A DNA stretch of 64,000 nt from an uncultured Bacteroidia bacterium (GTDB taxonomy: Bacteria > Bacteroidota > Bacteroidia > Bacteroidales > UBA932): positions 1 to 64,000 of the forward strand of contig CADAIT010000007.1 in the NCBI GenBank assembly GCA_902788095.1, written 5' to 3'. Below, piece after piece: positions 42,633-51,594 of this stretch. The notes under the pieces are model-generated. The model searched no databases and had not been told where the DNA came from. It saw only the letters and a program-made list of their open reading frames with translations. The translations under genes were made by a program, and so were the position numbers. The first letter of the stretch is position 1; the number at the start of each line of letters is the position of its first letter.

Positions 42633-42654
42633 GCGGTGAAACGGGGAAAAGGTG

Positions 42655-42662
42655 TATCTTTG
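42655..42662 (+). promoter_or_regulatory. -7 promoter box of queH (TATCTTTG), leaderless spacing
   Basis: TATCTTTG ends 7 bases before the ATG at 42670 and 22 bases after the last array hairpin, so part of the array edge lies where the -33 region would be. Confidence 0.6.
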
Positions 42663-42669
42663 CAGCGAG

Positions 42670-43242
42670 ATGAAGACACAGGTGCATATTGAGGTGCCGG
42701 GCGGGGCACAGCGGGTGCTGCTGCATGCGTGCTGCGCACCGTGTTCCGGCGCCATCGTGGAATGCCTCATGGAACGGGGCATACGCCCGGTCATCTTCTA
42801 TTCCAATTCCAATATCTTTCCCCGCGAGGAATACGACCATCGACGCAACGAGTGCCTCCGTTACGCCCAAAAATGGAACGTCGAGATTGTGGACGACGTC
42901 TATGACCACGATGCCTGGCGGCTCTGCGCCAAGGGCCTGGAGAAGGAGCCGGAACGCGGAAAACGCTGCCTGGAATGTTTCAAGCAGCGTTTGCTTCGGG
43001 CGGCACAGTATGCCTCCGACAACGGATTCGACGTTCTTGCCACCACCCTGGCCAGTTCACGCTGGAAGGACCTCGAGCAGGTGAATGAAGCCGGCCGATG
43101 GGCCTGTGAACAAGTTTCCGGCGTTACCTGGTGGGCCCAAAACTGGCGCAAGGGCGGACTCCAGGAACGTCGGAATCAAATCATTAAAGAAGAGAACTTC
43201 TACAACCAGCTGTTCTGCGGCTGCGAGTTTTCCCGGTATTAG
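42670..43242 (+). CDS. queH: Epoxyqueuosine reductase QueH
   Basis: A 190-residue QueH-type (DUF208) enzyme that reduces epoxyqueuosine to queuosine in tRNA, unrelated in sequence to QueG. Conserved cysteines likely to bind iron are in LHACCAPCSGAI, KRCLECFKQRL and LFCGCEFS. FYNSNIF-like (IFYSNSNIFPREEYDHRRNE) and ATTLASSRWKDL segments also fit the family. The ATG at 42670 is chosen over an open frame 18 bases upstream that covers the -7 box. The stop overlaps the convergent barrel gene by 4 bases. Confidence 0.93.
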   Translation: MKTQVHIEVPGGAQRVLLHACCAPCSGAIVECLMERGIRPVIFYSNSNIFPREEYDHRRNECLRYAQKWNVEIVDDVYDHDAWRLCAKGLEKEPERGKRCLECFKQRLLRAAQYASDNGFDVLATTLASSRWKDLEQVNEAGRWACEQVSGVTWWAQNWRKGGLQERRNQIIKEENFYNQLFCGCEFSRY

Positions 43243-43910
43243 AAACTGACGCTGATACCGACCTTGATCTGGTGGCGTCCCCTCCCGTAACCCTCAGCCC
43301 TGCACATGTTGAGCAGGGTGTGCTCGTATCCTGCATTTAACTGGAAGTGGCTCACGCCGATGCCGATACCGCCACCCAGAAGGATGTTGAACGGATTGGC
43401 GTCGCCGTCTTTTCCATAGTGGTCAAAGGATTCTCCGGCACCGCGACGGACGCCGGCGATGGAGAAATCGGCCGAAGCGGTGGAGCTGGCCATTGCGCCA
43501 TACTGGAAGGTGGGACCGGCATAGACAAAGAAATTCGCGATGTCGCCGAGGTCGATGTTGAAATTGAAGTTGAGCGGGACGTTGATGTCCAGCTCGGTAT
43601 AATGATAAGTAGCGGCCGCGGAAATCAAGTAGCCGTCATTGACGCCCTTGCCCCACTGTGCACCCTGGAAAAGCATATCGACATAGAGACCGGGGGTAAA
43701 GCCGAAGTACTCTCCCATGCGGACATTGTAACCGGCACCCACATAGAAACCGTTCAGGTGCTCGGGATTCCCGACCGCCTTGCCGTCGCTGCTATTATGG
43801 GTATGATCGATGGCGTGGAGATAACCGGCGCCTATCACCACCTGTGCGTATGCCTGACTGCCGATGAGCAGCATGGCTGCGCCGAAAAGACTTGCAATAA
43901 TTTTTTTCAT
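43239..43910 (-). CDS. Outer-membrane beta-barrel protein
   Basis: A 223-residue protein with signal peptide (KIIASLFGAAMLLIGSQAYAQ) and alternating beta strands of a small OMP_b-brl barrel (VVIGAGYLHAIDH, GFYVGAGYNVRMGEYFGFTP, YTELDINVPLNFNF, ending in QIKVGISVSF). No ligand or function is assigned. It is a paralogue of the next gene upstream, with matching strands and matching HLNGFYVGAGYN / MHGFYLGGTFN segments, and lies 25 bases after it. Confidence 0.82.
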   Translation of the reverse strand: MKKIIASLFGAAMLLIGSQAYAQVVIGAGYLHAIDHTHNSSDGKAVGNPEHLNGFYVGAGYNVRMGEYFGFTPGLYVDMLFQGAQWGKGVNDGYLISAAATYHYTELDINVPLNFNFNIDLGDIANFFVYAGPTFQYGAMASSTASADFSIAGVRRGAGESFDHYGKDGDANPFNILLGGGIGIGVSHFQLNAGYEHTLLNMCRAEGYGRGRHQIKVGISVSF

Positions 43911-43935
43911 TTTTCAGAGATTTTTAAGCGGACGC

Positions 43936-44658
43936 TTAGTCCTGTCCGATGAGAAAGTTGAGGCCGACCTTGAACTGGGAACGGCCGGTGCGTTCTCCGT
44001 CGATGCGGGAAACGTTGAGCAGGCTGTGGTCATACCCCGCCATGATGCGGATGTCGCCCAGCTGCACACCGACGCCGCCGCCGGCATACATGTTGAACGG
44101 ACGCATGTCCGGGTTCTCGCCCCACAGGTGGTCATACTTGTAGGTGTTGCCGGAAGTGGAGTAGAAGATGCGCGCACCTGCGGGGGTGGCGATGGCTCCC
44201 GTAGGAGCGGTAAAGCCTTCCCGGTATGTAGTGCGGGCCAAGGGGGCGAACTGTGCCACCACGCCGCCATAGACAAAAATTCTCACATTGTCGTTGATTT
44301 CAAAGTCGTATGTGAGGTTTACCGGGATATTGAAAGCGAGTTCGCGGTAAAGACCGTTTTTGAAGGTGAACCCGCCCAAGAATCTGTTCTGGTAGTACGC
44401 CGGCTGCTCGCTGTAAAGTTCCTCCTGGAACAACATGTCCAGATAAAAACCGGGAGCGATTCCGAAGTCTCCGGCCAATTTGATATTGAAGGTGCCGCCC
44501 AGGTAAAAGCCGTGCATGGTTTCCCGGAAGGGCTTGGTATCGGGTTTGTCGTAATGGGTGATTTCCGTAGAATTGAGATATCCCACGCCGATATGGAACT
44601 GCGCATGGGCCTGAATGCCAACTAAAAGGGCAGCGACAAGAATTAATACCTTTTTCAT
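43936..44658 (-). CDS. Outer-membrane beta-barrel protein, paralogue
   Basis: A 240-residue exported barrel protein: signal peptide KKVLILVAALLVGIQAHAQ, then FHIGVGYLNSTEITHYD, FGIAPGFYLDMLFQEELY, LAFNIPVNLTYDFEIND and a C-terminal FKVGLNFLIGQD. It is related along its length to the 43239 gene, so the two look like a tandem duplication in one operon. A minus-strand TACATTTG box lies at 44727-44720. Confidence 0.82.
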   Translation of the reverse strand: MKKVLILVAALLVGIQAHAQFHIGVGYLNSTEITHYDKPDTKPFRETMHGFYLGGTFNIKLAGDFGIAPGFYLDMLFQEELYSEQPAYYQNRFLGGFTFKNGLYRELAFNIPVNLTYDFEINDNVRIFVYGGVVAQFAPLARTTYREGFTAPTGAIATPAGARIFYSTSGNTYKYDHLWGENPDMRPFNMYAGGGVGVQLGDIRIMAGYDHSLLNVSRIDGERTGRSQFKVGLNFLIGQD

Positions 44659-44719
44659 CTTTCTATTCGCGTTATAAATTATGCAACCTAAGTTTCGCGC
44701 CTGCGAAAGTTAAATTATA

Positions 44720-44727
44720 CAAATGTA
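44720..44727 (-). promoter_or_regulatory. -7 promoter box (TACATTTG) of the barrel operon
   Basis: TACATTTG on the minus strand 61 bases before the ATG at 44658. Confidence 0.5.
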
Positions 44728-44792
44728 GCGTTTTTTTCGAAATCTTGTCGATTTATCGGTGAGAAATCCGGCAAAATCCCCATTTTTAGGGA

Positions 44793-44823
44793 TTGATTCA
44801 TTGCCGGTTCCGCCGTATCTTTG
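44793..44823 (+). promoter_or_regulatory. Promoter of feoAB
   Basis: TTG at 44793-44795 and TATCTTTG at 44816-44823 are 20 bases apart, 29 bases before the ATG. I do not see a clear Fur box, but did not search systematically. Confidence 0.65.
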
Positions 44824-44852
44824 CGCCCAGCGCAAAAGCAAAACCGACTACT

Positions 44853-47249
44853 ATGATACTTTCAGATTTGCAGACTGGCGAACACGCCGTGATTGTTCGG
44901 GTGAATGGTCATGGAAGCTTCCGTAAACGCCTGATAGAGATGGGATTCATCCAGGGAAAAGAAGTCCGGGTGGTTCTTAACGCCCCCCTCAAGGACCCCA
45001 TCGAATACGAGATTATCGGCTATAAGGTTTCCCTTCGCCGGGAAGAGGCCCGGCAGATTGAGGTGGTGGCGGACACGGAGGCCCGCGAAGCCCTCAAGAC
45101 CGACGAGCACCTGCAGGCCCTGCCCGGAGACTTGGAAGAAAAAGAGCGGCTGGACCGCGCCCTGGCCCATGTGGCCGAAGAGCGGCACCATAATATCCGC
45201 GTGGCGCTGGTGGGCAACCCCAACTGCGGCAAAACCTCCCTGTTCAACATGGCCTCCGGCAGCCACGAACACGTGGGCAACTACTCCGGCGTCACCGTGG
45301 ACGCCAAAGAGGGCCATTTCCGCTTCAAAGGCTACGACATCACCCTGGTGGACCTTCCGGGCACCTATTCGCTGAGCGCCTATTCCCCCGAAGAACTCTA
45401 CGTCCGCAAAAACCTCCTGGAGGCCATGCCGGATGTGGTCATCAATGTGGTGGACGCCTCCAACATCGAACGCAACCTGTACCTGACCACCCAGCTTATC
45501 GACATGAACCTGCGCACCGTGATGGCGCTGAACATGTACGACGAACTCAAGCACAAGGGCGACAAACTGGATACCCGGCAGCTGGGATACCTCCTGGGCA
45601 TGCCCGTTTGCCCCACGGTCAGCCGTGACGGGCAAGGCATCCCGGAGCTCTTCGACACGGTCATCAAAATTTACGAGCAGTCGGCCCCCAAGCTGGCCCG
45701 CCATATCCATATCAACCACGGCGCGGAGCTGGAGAAGAGCATCAAACGCCTGCAGACGATTCTGTACGGCAACGAGAACCTGCGCTCGCGCTTCTCAACG
45801 CGCTACCTGGCCATCAAGTACCTGGAAATGGACAAGGACGTGGAAAACACGCTGGCCGATATTCCGGAGCGCAAGGCGATGCAGCAGGCCCGCGCAGAGG
45901 AAGAGACACGCATCCGGGGGCTGTTGGGAACAAACGTGGAAAGCGCCATTGTGGATGCCAAATACGCCTTCATCCAGGGCGCCCTGGCGGAAACCTACGA
46001 GAAATACCAGGCAGAACGCCCGCGACGCACCATCACGGACCGGATAGACGCCCTGGTCACCAACCAGTGGGCGGCGTTCCCCATCTTCGTGCTGCTGCTG
46101 TGGTTCATCTTCTGGGCCACCTTCACCATCGGCCAGTATCCCATGGACTGGATCGATGCCGGCGTGGCGTGGCTGGGCGAAAAAGTGGGCGGTCTCATGC
46201 ACGACGGCTGGGTGAAAGACCTGGTGGTGGATGGCATCATTGCCGGCGTGGGCAGCGTGCTGGTGTTCCTGCCCAACATCATGATTCTCTACTTCTTCAT
46301 TTCCATCATGGAAGACAGCGGTTACATGGCCCGCGCGGCGTTCATCGTGGATAAACTGATGCACCGGATAGGCCTGCACGGCAAGAGCTTCATCCCCATG
46401 GTGATGGGCTTCGGCTGCAATGTGCCCGCCATCATGGCCACGCGCAGCATCGAGAGCCGCAAGAGCCGTCTGGTCACCATCGCCATCATTCCGTTCATGT
46501 CCTGCGCCGGACGCCTGCCCATCTTCGTGCTTTTTGCCGGCGCTTTCTTCCCGGGGAACCCCGCCACGGCCCTGCTGGGCATCTACCTGCTGGGCATCGT
46601 GCTTGCCATCCTGAGCGCCCTGGTACTGAGCAAGTTCGTCAAGGACGACGACCTCCCGTTCGTGATGGAACTGCCGCCCTACCGCATCCCTACCGCCAAG
46701 GCCATCTGGCGCCACACCTGGGAAAAAGGCAGGCAGTATCTGGAGAAAATGGCCACCACCATCCTCATTTTCTCGGTGGCCATCTGGTTCCTGGGATACT
46801 TCCCGCGCCATGAGGACGCCTCCACGGCCTATCAGCAGGAACATTCCTACATCGGCATGTTGGGCAAGGCTATCGAGCCTATTAACGAACCGCTGGGATT
46901 CAACTGGAAGATGGACGTGGGGCTGCTGGCCGGCGTTGGCGCCAAGGAACTGGTTATCAGCACTATGGGCGTCATGTATGCCCAGGACGGGGAAGAATAT
47001 GAGGGCTTGGGGAACGAGGACGACACCCAGCTGCAGGCAGCCCTGAAAGCCACCGTGCCCACGGCGGCGGCGCTTGCCTTCATGGTGTTCGTGCTGCTCT
47101 ACTTCCCCTGCATCGCAACGTTCGTCGCCTCCAAAAACGAAACCGGCAAGTGGAGCTGGGCCATTCTCCTGGCGCTCTACACCATTGCCGTAGCCTGGGT
47201 CTGCGCCTTTGCCGCCTACCGCATCGGCCTGCTCGTCTGGCCGGTGTAG
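44853..47249 (+). CDS. feoB: FeoA-FeoB fusion, ferrous iron transporter
   Basis: A 798-residue fusion. Residues 1-75 are a FeoA (SH3-like) domain (ILSDLQTGEHAVIVRVNGHG, RKRLIEMGFIQGKEV). A FeoB G domain follows with G1 GNPNCGKTS, G3 DLPGTYS and a G4-like segment ALNMYDEL where NxxD is expected. The membrane part has gate motifs in GFGCNVPAIMATRSIESRKS and MSCAGRLPIFVLFAGAFF, and the protein ends GLLVWPV. It imports Fe2+ across the inner membrane. FeoA-FeoB fusions are usual in Bacteroidota. The ATG at 44853 fits the FeoA start. A second, partial copy of its 3' end lies at 36755. Confidence 0.96.
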   Translation: MILSDLQTGEHAVIVRVNGHGSFRKRLIEMGFIQGKEVRVVLNAPLKDPIEYEIIGYKVSLRREEARQIEVVADTEAREALKTDEHLQALPGDLEEKERLDRALAHVAEERHHNIRVALVGNPNCGKTSLFNMASGSHEHVGNYSGVTVDAKEGHFRFKGYDITLVDLPGTYSLSAYSPEELYVRKNLLEAMPDVVINVVDASNIERNLYLTTQLIDMNLRTVMALNMYDELKHKGDKLDTRQLGYLLGMPVCPTVSRDGQGIPELFDTVIKIYEQSAPKLARHIHINHGAELEKSIKRLQTILYGNENLRSRFSTRYLAIKYLEMDKDVENTLADIPERKAMQQARAEEETRIRGLLGTNVESAIVDAKYAFIQGALAETYEKYQAERPRRTITDRIDALVTNQWAAFPIFVLLLWFIFWATFTIGQYPMDWIDAGVAWLGEKVGGLMHDGWVKDLVVDGIIAGVGSVLVFLPNIMILYFFISIMEDSGYMARAAFIVDKLMHRIGLHGKSFIPMVMGFGCNVPAIMATRSIESRKSRLVTIAIIPFMSCAGRLPIFVLFAGAFFPGNPATALLGIYLLGIVLAILSALVLSKFVKDDDLPFVMELPPYRIPTAKAIWRHTWEKGRQYLEKMATTILIFSVAIWFLGYFPRHEDASTAYQQEHSYIGMLGKAIEPINEPLGFNWKMDVGLLAGVGAKELVISTMGVMYAQDGEEYEGLGNEDDTQLQAALKATVPTAAALAFMVFVLLYFPCIATFVASKNETGKWSWAILLALYTIAVAWVCAFAAYRIGLLVWPV

Positions 47250-47253
47250 TTGC

Positions 47254-47295
47254 GCCCTCCTCCCGTCTCAATTCGGTCCGTTTTTCAGGACGACG
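47254..47295 (-). repeat. Degenerate single copy of the 51-bp repeat after feoB
   Basis: The minus strand reads GTCGTCCTGAAAAACGGACC, then GAATTGAGACGGGAGGAGGGC, which aligns with the unit GTCGTCCTTGGAAACGGGC...GAGGACGAGGAGGGC. It starts a few bases after the feoB stop, just as array 36512-36750 ends beside the feoB fragment stop. Confidence 0.6.
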
Positions 47296-47301
47296 GGACG
47301 G

Positions 47302-49005
47302 CTACCAGACCACCACGTGCTCTCGTTCTGCAACGATGTGGCCTTTGTACTCGTTGAGCTCGGCACCGGAAGGCAGTTCCACCACCAGGATGGCCGTATC
47401 GGCCGGAATGTCCAGCGAGACAATGCCGGAAACGCCCTTGGCGAGGTAATTGCAGCTCACCACGTCAAAGAGATCCGCTTTGGAGGCGGGATAGTAAGAC
47501 ACCGTACGCTTCTCCTCATACGGGTTGTACAGCAGGTGTACGGGATACGGGCGGGCGGCGTAAAAGTCCGTCGCATTGCAGTCCAGGGACAGGATGCCCT
47601 CCACGTCGGTAGTGTTGATGATGGCCCCGAAGATACCCACCGGCGAAGTGCTGTAGAGGCTGAACATGGTCATGGGCGGGTTGCCGGAGAACCAGGACGG
47701 GCCGTCGCCCTCCGCCACCGGCGTAGTGCTTATTTTTCCGTACCGGTCCGTCTTGCGAAGCCCTTCGTAGCCGATGATGCCATGGGTGATATCCTTGATG
47801 TCGGCACATGCCTGGTAGGCATCGTCAATTTCATTGGGGAAGAAAAGTCGGCTGGCGCTGGCGTTGTTGAGCATCCATTTGCCGATGGTGCGGGCGAACT
47901 TGGGCTCGTATTTCACCAGGGGGACCAAAGGCCAGGCCATCTCGTAAGAGTTCATCTGGAAGGCATATCCGCCGCCGTCGGTGATACTCCCCTGCAGGCC
48001 GTACACGTCGTAGGGGCCCCATTTGTCCACAATCACGCCCCAGCCGCGGCGGCCGTTGGAACGATTGCCGTCGAAGGTCCATTCCAGGAGCTGTTTCACG
48101 TCGAAGGACTTGCCCTGCGTAGCGTTGAGGTAAGCGGCGGCATAGGCGCCGAACGGCAGCAGAATCTCGTAGAAGCGGCTCTCCGTCAGGTTGTCCAGCA
48201 CCGTGACCGCATTGATGGCCCGCTCCAGGTAACGTTCGTCGCCGAATTTGTTGTAGGCCTGCAGCAGGACATACGCATGTCCGGCGGCGGCATCCTCCTG
48301 CTTGGGGACCTTGGTGTTGAACCCGTGCATGGAGTAGTAGTTGAAGAAGGTGTAGCTGTAGTTGCTGCCCAGGGTTTCATCGGCCTTGGCGAACTGGTCC
48401 GCCACGCTGCGCTGGATGGCATCGGCCCCTTCCACGCCCGGGAAGAGGTCGCAGACACCGTAGTACAGCAGGTTGGGCAGCACATTGTACCACCAGTCCG
48501 TAGCGGAACCGGAGGTGTTGTTGAGCATGATTTGCCAGCGGTCGTCCACCGAAAAATAGTTCTGCAGCATCTTGGGGTAATTGTACCCGTCCTGCCGCGT
48601 CTTGTCAATGCCGACCAAACCGGCTCCCATGACGGCCGCGATGGTGTTGATGCCTTCGTGCGAACCACCGCCGCCCTGCCTGGCATCCCCCACGGTGGTT
48701 TTGAGGCCGAAGGTTTCCTGGTCGAAATTCTTGCGGGTATTGTCCAGCCAGATGAGGGGCCGAACCTCGTCCTGCGCCGTCCAGTCAAATACATACGCGT
48801 CATAATCCAGGGCTTTCTGCTTCCAGTCCAGCATTTTGTACCCTTCGGGGATGTTGGGCATGGCGATAACCCGGTTGATGTTTACCTGCGGGAAAGAAAT
48901 GCCCAGGACGGCCTCGGTAAATTCAGCGTCCTTGGGGGTGTCCTGGTTGGCGGAGTGGCAGGCTGCCAGAAGCAGCAGGGCCATAAGCGGGGCGAACGTT
49001 TTCAT
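47302..49005 (-). CDS. PUL lipoprotein B of unknown family (putative alpha/alpha-barrel)
   Basis: A 567-residue predicted lipoprotein (LLLLAACHSAN). I do not recognise a named family. It is paralogous to the 54650 gene, roughly half identical by eye, sharing YKMLDWKQKALDYDAYVFDW, DAAAGHAYVLLQAYNKFGD, ESRFYEILLPFGAYAAAYLN, GLQGSITDGGGYAFQMNS, WPLVPLVKYEPKFARTIGKW and VGIFGAIINTTDVEGIL. Regularly spaced helix pairs with aromatic and acidic residues recall the alpha/alpha-toroid of several glycosidases and lyases. It is the last gene of the SusCD operon, after the LamG lipoprotein. It may be a glycan-active enzyme or a binding protein. Confidence 0.72.
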   Translation of the reverse strand: MKTFAPLMALLLLAACHSANQDTPKDAEFTEAVLGISFPQVNINRVIAMPNIPEGYKMLDWKQKALDYDAYVFDWTAQDEVRPLIWLDNTRKNFDQETFGLKTTVGDARQGGGGSHEGINTIAAVMGAGLVGIDKTRQDGYNYPKMLQNYFSVDDRWQIMLNNTSGSATDWWYNVLPNLLYYGVCDLFPGVEGADAIQRSVADQFAKADETLGSNYSYTFFNYYSMHGFNTKVPKQEDAAAGHAYVLLQAYNKFGDERYLERAINAVTVLDNLTESRFYEILLPFGAYAAAYLNATQGKSFDVKQLLEWTFDGNRSNGRRGWGVIVDKWGPYDVYGLQGSITDGGGYAFQMNSYEMAWPLVPLVKYEPKFARTIGKWMLNNASASRLFFPNEIDDAYQACADIKDITHGIIGYEGLRKTDRYGKISTTPVAEGDGPSWFSGNPPMTMFSLYSTSPVGIFGAIINTTDVEGILSLDCNATDFYAARPYPVHLLYNPYEEKRTVSYYPASKADLFDVVSCNYLAKGVSGIVSLDIPADTAILVVELPSGAELNEYKGHIVAEREHVVVW

Positions 49006-49064
49006 CGGTCTGTCTTGTTTGGAAGCAAGCGGCAGGGTCAGCCGCCGCCTGCTTAAAGAAGTTG

Positions 49065-50120
49065 TTATTTCTGATCGTTGTACAGTTTGGTCACCTGGCC
49101 CTGGCTCAGGGCGATGTTGTACACGGCCAGCTCGTCGATGGCACCATGGAAGTAAGCGTCCCAGGCTGCGATTTCAGCATTGTCGGCGCCACGCTTCATG
49201 TTGATGGTTTCGTCGGAACCGATGGCGAGCTCGACATTCTCCTGGCTGATGGAAGCGACGACGGCACCCTTTCCGTGCTTGCCGTCATGGTCGGCACCGG
49301 TCCAGGTCTTGGTGAGAGCACCGTTCACGTACATGTTGATGTCGCCGGTCTCGTTGGTCCAGGTAACTACCAGGTGAGTCCACTTGCCAACCTCGACGGA
49401 ACCGTCGGTCTCATTGTCCATGTCGGTGATGCCCTTGTCGGTAGCGAGGGTGAAGAAAGGCTTGCCGCCATCCTGGGTCTGGAATTTCCAAACGTGCCAG
49501 GTCTGGAGAGAGACGATGTAGTTGGAAGCGCGGAGCTCATCGGGTTTTACCCAGCAGGAGATGGACATGGCCTTGGTGCCGGTGAGGGCATTGGGCACAT
49601 AGTCGGCGATGGAAAGGTGGGAAGCGTCTGCAAAGTGCAGGGCCTTGCCGACCTTACCGTCCACGAACTCGGGGAGCTTGGTCTCCGGGAAGAGTTCCTC
49701 GGCGCCCTTCTGCAGCTTGGCGGTCCAGGCGTACTTGCCGGTGGTCTTCAGCTCGGTGCCCTTTCCCTCATCGAAGCTCAGCGCGAAGGTGATAGCGTCG
49801 GTCTTGATGGCATCCACGGCGGACTCCTCGAAGGTGGTCTTGGCCTCGGTCAGACGGGTGATAAGGCTGGTCACGGCAGCTTCGGTCTTGGCGGAGGTGG
49901 CGGCAGTCTTCACGTCGGAAATTACTTTCTTGAACGCGTCTATAGCTTCCTGGGGATACTTGGCGGTGGTAGCACCGTTAACCAAGGTCTCGCACTGGGA
50001 AACCAGGGTGTTGAGAGCGGTGAGATCTACGTCGGGCGTAGGCTTGGAATCATCGTTCTTGTTGCAGGAAACAGCCAGGATGGCCGCTGCAGCAACGAAA
50101 AGTGCAAAAAACTTTTTCAT
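49065..50120 (-). CDS. LamG-domain surface lipoprotein
   Basis: A 351-residue predicted lipoprotein (AAAAILAVSCNKNDD; the acidic residues after Cys fit the surface-export signal of Bacteroidota). Residues 30-115 form an alpha-helical FIVAR-like region (LVSQCETLVNGATTAKYPQE). Residues 130-350 are a LamG/concanavalin-like domain (ISCWVKPDELRASNYIVSLQ, WTHLVVTWTNETGDINMYVN, GAIDELAVYNIALSQGQV). Placed directly after SusD, it is likely a surface glycan-binding protein of the locus. Confidence 0.85.
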   Translation of the reverse strand: MKKFFALFVAAAAILAVSCNKNDDSKPTPDVDLTALNTLVSQCETLVNGATTAKYPQEAIDAFKKVISDVKTAATSAKTEAAVTSLITRLTEAKTTFEESAVDAIKTDAITFALSFDEGKGTELKTTGKYAWTAKLQKGAEELFPETKLPEFVDGKVGKALHFADASHLSIADYVPNALTGTKAMSISCWVKPDELRASNYIVSLQTWHVWKFQTQDGGKPFFTLATDKGITDMDNETDGSVEVGKWTHLVVTWTNETGDINMYVNGALTKTWTGADHDGKHGKGAVVASISQENVELAIGSDETINMKRGADNAEIAAWDAYFHGAIDELAVYNIALSQGQVTKLYNDQK

Positions 50121-50174
50121 TTGTTTTTGGTTTTAAAGATGAATAATGTTATTTGGTTTGGTTTAGTAACTTAT

Positions 50175-51590
50175 TTATTTCTTCAGGGCCGCATTGGCAT
50201 CGGTTTCCGACTGCGGGATGGGGAAATAGTAGCGGTCGGCGGGCCAGGCGGCGCTGCCCAGGGCCTCTACGGCATAGTTTTTCCCATAGCGCATCACGTC
50301 AAAGAAGCGATGGAACTCGAAACCGAGCTCGCGGCGACGTTCCACGCGGATGGCGTCGCGCAGGGCCGACTGGGTGGCAGCGCTGGTTCCGGCCAGGCCT
50401 GCACGGTCACGGACCTCGTCCAGGGCGGCGGCGGCAAGCGCCACGTTGTCAGCCGATGCTTCGTTGAGGGCTTCGGCCTTCAGAAGCAGCACCTCTGCAT
50501 AGCGGATGCGGTGCTGAGGAATGACGCTCAGGCTCTTGGCCACGCCTTCCACCTTGTCCTCATCGTACTTTTTCACCAGATAGCCGGTTACGTTGCCCCA
50601 GGAGGCGTCAAACACGGTTCCGTTGAACCAGGGCTCGCCGTCACGGCCGATGGAGGCGTCCAGGCGAGGGTCGGTGTCGCCCAGCAGGGTGGTTTCGTTG
50701 AAGCAGTCCACAAACGACTGGGTAGGCTGGTTGAAGTGGTAACCGCCCTCCTCGATGGCCGGCGAGAACCACACGTTCAGGTTGTTGCCGCGGTTGGCGG
50801 TGCTGCTGCTGAGGTAACGGATGGCAAAAACACACTCCGGACTGGACTCGGCGCCGCTGCAGAAAAGGTCGGCGTACACCGGTTCCAGGCTGTAGTCGTG
50901 CAGCGCATCGAATGACTGGATGGCGGAAAGGGCCTCGTCCCATTTCTGTTGGAACACCTTGCTTTTCGCGAGCAGGGCATAAGCGGCCCCCTTGGTGGCA
51001 CGGCCGTTCTTGAGCTGGGTAAGCCCGGCGGCGGCATCGGTGAGGTCGGCGTCAATCTGCGCATAGATATCGGCAACGGAACTCAGGCCCACGTGGATAT
51101 TTTCGGACGTGTTCTGCGGCAGGGTTTTCAGGGGAACGGCGCCGAAGATGTTCACCAGGTTGAAGTAGGAATAAGCGCGGAGGAATTTGGCCTCACCCAG
51201 CAGGCGGGCCTCCAGGGCAGCATCCAGCTTCATGCCGGGGATGTTGGCTATCACGTTGTTGGCACGGTTGATGGTCTCGTAGGTGTCCTGCCAGAATACA
51301 GCCACGGAGCCGTTGTCGGTAGTGGCGTTGAGGGCGTCCATCTCGTTGATCTGGGGCTGGTCGCCGTCGTCACCGCCTTTCACGGAATCGTCGGAGGCCA
51401 CGTCGCCGAACATCCACAGGATATTGTCGTACAGGGAGTTGTAGATAGCGTTCACCGCCATCTCCGCCTTGCCGGCCGACGTATAATAGTTCTCCGAGGA
51501 GTAGGCGCCTTTGAGGCCCTCGTTCAGGAACTTGTCGCAGGAAGCGGTGGCAAGGACAACCGCAGCCAGTAAGAGAATTCTTGCTTTCAT
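50175..51590 (-). CDS. SusD/RagB-family outer-membrane lipoprotein
   Basis: A 471-residue SusD-like protein: lipobox ATASCDKFLNE, early LKGAYSSENYYTSAGKAEMA, the TPR-like core (AKFLRAYSYFNLVNIFGAVP is the usual RAxxYFxLxxxxGxVP signature) and the C-terminal ELGFEFHRFFDVMRYGK region with VERRRELGFE. SusD proteins lid the SusC channel and bind the glycan. It begins 4 bases after the SusC stop. It is shorter than the average SusD (about 530). Confidence 0.95.
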   Translation of the reverse strand: MKARILLLAAVVLATASCDKFLNEGLKGAYSSENYYTSAGKAEMAVNAIYNSLYDNILWMFGDVASDDSVKGGDDGDQPQINEMDALNATTDNGSVAVFWQDTYETINRANNVIANIPGMKLDAALEARLLGEAKFLRAYSYFNLVNIFGAVPLKTLPQNTSENIHVGLSSVADIYAQIDADLTDAAAGLTQLKNGRATKGAAYALLAKSKVFQQKWDEALSAIQSFDALHDYSLEPVYADLFCSGAESSPECVFAIRYLSSSTANRGNNLNVWFSPAIEEGGYHFNQPTQSFVDCFNETTLLGDTDPRLDASIGRDGEPWFNGTVFDASWGNVTGYLVKKYDEDKVEGVAKSLSVIPQHRIRYAEVLLLKAEALNEASADNVALAAAALDEVRDRAGLAGTSAATQSALRDAIRVERRRELGFEFHRFFDVMRYGKNYAVEALGSAAWPADRYYFPIPQSETDANAALKK

Positions 51591-51594
51591 GGAC

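Larger units (their letters stand above)
42325..42669. other. Intergenic region between transposase and queH
   Basis: It holds an imperfect palindrome at 42332-42355 (GGCAGGAC...GTCCCGCC), the four-hairpin array at 42442-42632, and the queH -7 box. I see no gene here. Confidence 0.7.
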
